Assembly (NCBI GenBank): GCA_029059055.1
Contig: JAIDWS010000034.1
Location: 20,249 to 72,916, forward strand
DNA from: Alphaproteobacteria bacterium
Lineage (GTDB): Bacteria; Pseudomonadota; Alphaproteobacteria; Rs-D84
DNA: 52,668 nucleotides
Reading direction: 5' to 3'
Position 1 is the stretch's first letter; each line of letters starts with the position of its first letter. Below are positions 51,050-52,668 of the stretch, piece after piece. The notes beneath the pieces are model-generated. The model worked only from the letters and a program-made list of their open reading frames with translations. It searched no databases and was not told where the DNA came from. The position numbers and the translations under genes were made by a program.

Positions 51050-51688
51050 TTATAACCCGAATTTATAGGCCAGGCCCAAATACAACTGGGTCGCATCAAC
51101 CTTGGTCACGCCACGGGTATGTTCAACCTTGCCAAAATTAATGTATTTAAATCCGACATCCAAATCGATGCGCGAATTCAGATGAAACAATATGCCGACC
51201 ATTGCCTGGTACGATAAATCAAAGGCGTTATCTAAATCACCGTCGATTTCACCCCAAATCCCGGTCAGCCCCACCCCGGCCCCGGCATATGGCGCCACCG
51301 CATTGTCAAAATCCCACAGAACATAGGCGTTCAGCATATTTGCCCAGATATCATATTCAAAATCTGTATCATATTTACTGTATTGGGCGCCCATGTACAG
51401 CGTTTCATATTCCACGCGCACATAATCGGTCAAGTTATTACCGACAGTGGTGCCGAATCCAAAATTATCTTTCTGGTATTTTTCTTTGTGTCCGTTGGAC
51501 AAATTGTACGAATACGCGGCATGTTCATTTTTATAGACGCGCACACCGGTATAATTATCGCGCGACGCGCCCCCGCAATCACACACCGGGCATTGCGTTT
51601 CAACCCGCCAGTCATACGTGTCATATTCATTGGCCATGCCAGGCGTAACAAAACCCAGCATTAATAAAACTGTCAGTATTTTTTTCAT
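51050..51688 (-). CDS. Outer-membrane beta-barrel protein
   Basis: 212 residues with signal peptide ending TPGMA, a CPVCDCGG cluster at the mature start, then eight-strand-like alternating segments (NNLTDYVRVEYETLYMG, VAPYAGAGVGLTGIWGE) and a terminal LGLAYKFGL. This fits the small porin/OmpA-barrel fold. The CxxCxC cluster is unusual for a barrel. The promoter on the minus strand is TTGATT (51734-51739), N18, TACAAT (51710-51715). Confidence 0.82.
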   Translation of the reverse strand: MKKILTVLLMLGFVTPGMANEYDTYDWRVETQCPVCDCGGASRDNYTGVRVYKNEHAAYSYNLSNGHKEKYQKDNFGFGTTVGNNLTDYVRVEYETLYMGAQYSKYDTDFEYDIWANMLNAYVLWDFDNAVAPYAGAGVGLTGIWGEIDGDLDNAFDLSYQAMVGILFHLNSRIDLDVGFKYINFGKVEHTRGVTKVDATQLYLGLAYKFGL

Positions 51689-51758
51689 TGGTACCCCCTG
51701 ATTCAATTCATTGTAGCGAAAAGATATGAATGAAATCAAGGCACAAAGCGCCCCTGCT

Positions 51759-52668
51759 TTATTTCAACAAATCGCCGGATTTAATATATTCCGGGGCGGA
51801 TTTAGGCAAACGCCGTTGCGCGCGCGTGGCATATTGACGCGTCTTTTTCTTGTCCCCGGTCATGTTGTAATATTCGGCCATCGCCCAATCCGCACGGCCG
51901 TCATCATTGCCCCACGCGCGCGCCAAAACCCAATACGTCAACGATGCCGGTTCCACCAACAATGCACGCCGACACAATTCCACCGCGCGGTCACGGTCAC
52001 CGGGCTTGTTCCGTTCCGATAACACCAGCGCCAGCGCAGTCTGAATCTGGGGGGCATTGCCCGCCAATTCCAATGATTTGTCATATGCCGCAACACTGTC
52101 ATCATAATGACCGTATTGATATTCAATATCCCCCAACAATTCGTAAAAATAGGGATTATCCGCATGGCGCGATATCAATGTTTGGGTCCCGGTTTTGGCC
52201 GCCGCCAAATTTCCGGCACGCATATTGGCAATTGCACGCGCATATAATGCCGCGTCCGATTTATCTGCATTCGGGTACAACGTCCGCACCCGGTCGCCGG
52301 GATGTAAATAGCCCACCAATTTTGCCCGGACCAATTCATATTCGGCGCGCCGACGGGCATCACGCAGGACGTCTGATTTGTAATCAGACGGTCGCGATGC
52401 GATATATTCACGCACGTTTTTCAAGCGTTCTGTTGTCAACGGGTGATTGATACGATTGGGGTTAATTTTTTCTTCGGCGGCACCGGTAATATCGCGCATT
52501 TGTTCAAACACGTCCACAAATCCGTTTGGATTCTGGCCGGCGCGCACCATTAAATCCAGGCCCAAATTGTCCGCCATGCGTTCTTCGTCCCGCGAAAATG
52601 CCAACATTGACTGGGTCGTCATGCCCGCCGACCCGGCCAACACCCCCATCCCCAGTGACGGATTGCCC
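51759..52668 (-). CDS. M48 metalloprotease with TPR domain, BepA/YfgC-like (5' end outside window)
   Basis: 303 codons seen; the frame is open to the window edge, so the N terminus with the HExxH motif is missing. FSRDEERMADNLGLDLM carries the third zinc ligand (Glu of the SRxxExxAD motif). The C-terminal half shows TPR repeats (DNPYFYELLGDIEYQYGHYD then SVAAYDKSLELAG). BepA-type enzymes police outer-membrane assembly, complementing BamD. Confidence 0.85.
   Translation of the reverse strand, partial: GNPSLGMGVLAGSAGMTTQSMLAFSRDEERMADNLGLDLMVRAGQNPNGFVDVFEQMRDITGAAEEKINPNRINHPLTTERLKNVREYIASRPSDYKSDVLRDARRRAEYELVRAKLVGYLHPGDRVRTLYPNADKSDAALYARAIANMRAGNLAAAKTGTQTLISRHADNPYFYELLGDIEYQYGHYDDSVAAYDKSLELAGNAPQIQTALALVLSERNKPGDRDRAVELCRRALLVEPASLTYWVLARAWGNDDGRADWAMAEYYNMTGDKKKTRQYATRAQRRLPKSAPEYIKSGDLLK

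Overview
The window looks like a chromosome segment from a small-genome, Gram-negative alphaproteobacterium, probably host- or gut-associated. This rests on gene content and protein style: BamD, LepB, SecG and RlpA for the envelope, tandem FtsH/TilS, GroES/GroEL, several outer-membrane barrels, and two secreted choloylglycine-hydrolase-type enzymes. Species cannot be set from sequence reading alone. Housekeeping genes have moderate GC with many GCC/GAC-type codons. The stretches next to tRNA genes are visibly AT-richer and hold unrecognised genes.

Layout. 0-6.7 kb: dispersed inverted repeat, rlpA, divergent murJ/bamD, an Smr-domain gene, an outer-membrane barrel, htpX, tdk and tRNA-Arg. 6.9-12 kb: accessory region with hairpins, small secreted Cys-rich proteins (one split by an in-frame stop), a nucleotidyltransferase-fold protein, a TfoX-N/ogt pair and a possible small RNA. 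12-21.7 kb: M23 peptidase/prmC divergent pair, an MBL hydrolase, ftsH-tilS, a LOG-family gene, HIT and DUF167 genes, groES-groEL and a GNAT gene. 21.8-27 kb: outer-membrane barrel, first choloylglycine hydrolase, BPL-N protein, lipoprotein, subtilisin-like protease and tRNA-Gln. 27-36.5 kb: tolC-macA-macB efflux operon, two small secreted proteins, an ECF sigma operon, the second choloylglycine hydrolase and a class A PBP. 36.6-44.7 kb: small membrane proteins, secG-rnc-lepB/comM bracketed by two inverted copies of a structured-RNA plus HTH cassette, and ligA. 44.7-52.7 kb: lipoprotein, HTH, fabI, tRNA-Asn, an island of repeat-separated cassettes, zinc ribbon, barrel and a truncated M48/TPR protease.

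Three observations stand out. (1) Four transcription units around 31.6-33.6 kb (the ECF sigma operon itself, an LTxxQ periplasmic protein, a secreted Cys protein and the tolC-macAB operon) each carry GAAC-N17-CGTT at the right place. This reads as a compact, self-regulated envelope-stress and efflux regulon. (2) A leader of about 165 nt with several helices, GNRA loops and compensatory changes precedes a 75-residue HTH protein in two inverted, diverged copies. It ends in a terminator whose 5' arm overlaps a 9-base alternative pairing, as in an attenuator or riboswitch. (3) Downstream of tRNA-Asn, genes are separated by three copies of a repeat of about 150 bp. Each copy has a tRNA-end-like hairpin, a terminator and a 9-N31-9 inverted repeat, with a fourth inverted repeat beside tRNA-Gln.

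Many genes (murJ, smr, prmC, the M23 gene, comM, ligA and others) have a TATAAT-like box only 6-9 nt before the ATG and no Shine-Dalgarno, which predicts widespread leaderless mRNAs. No CRISPR array, transposase, integrase, rRNA or origin was seen.
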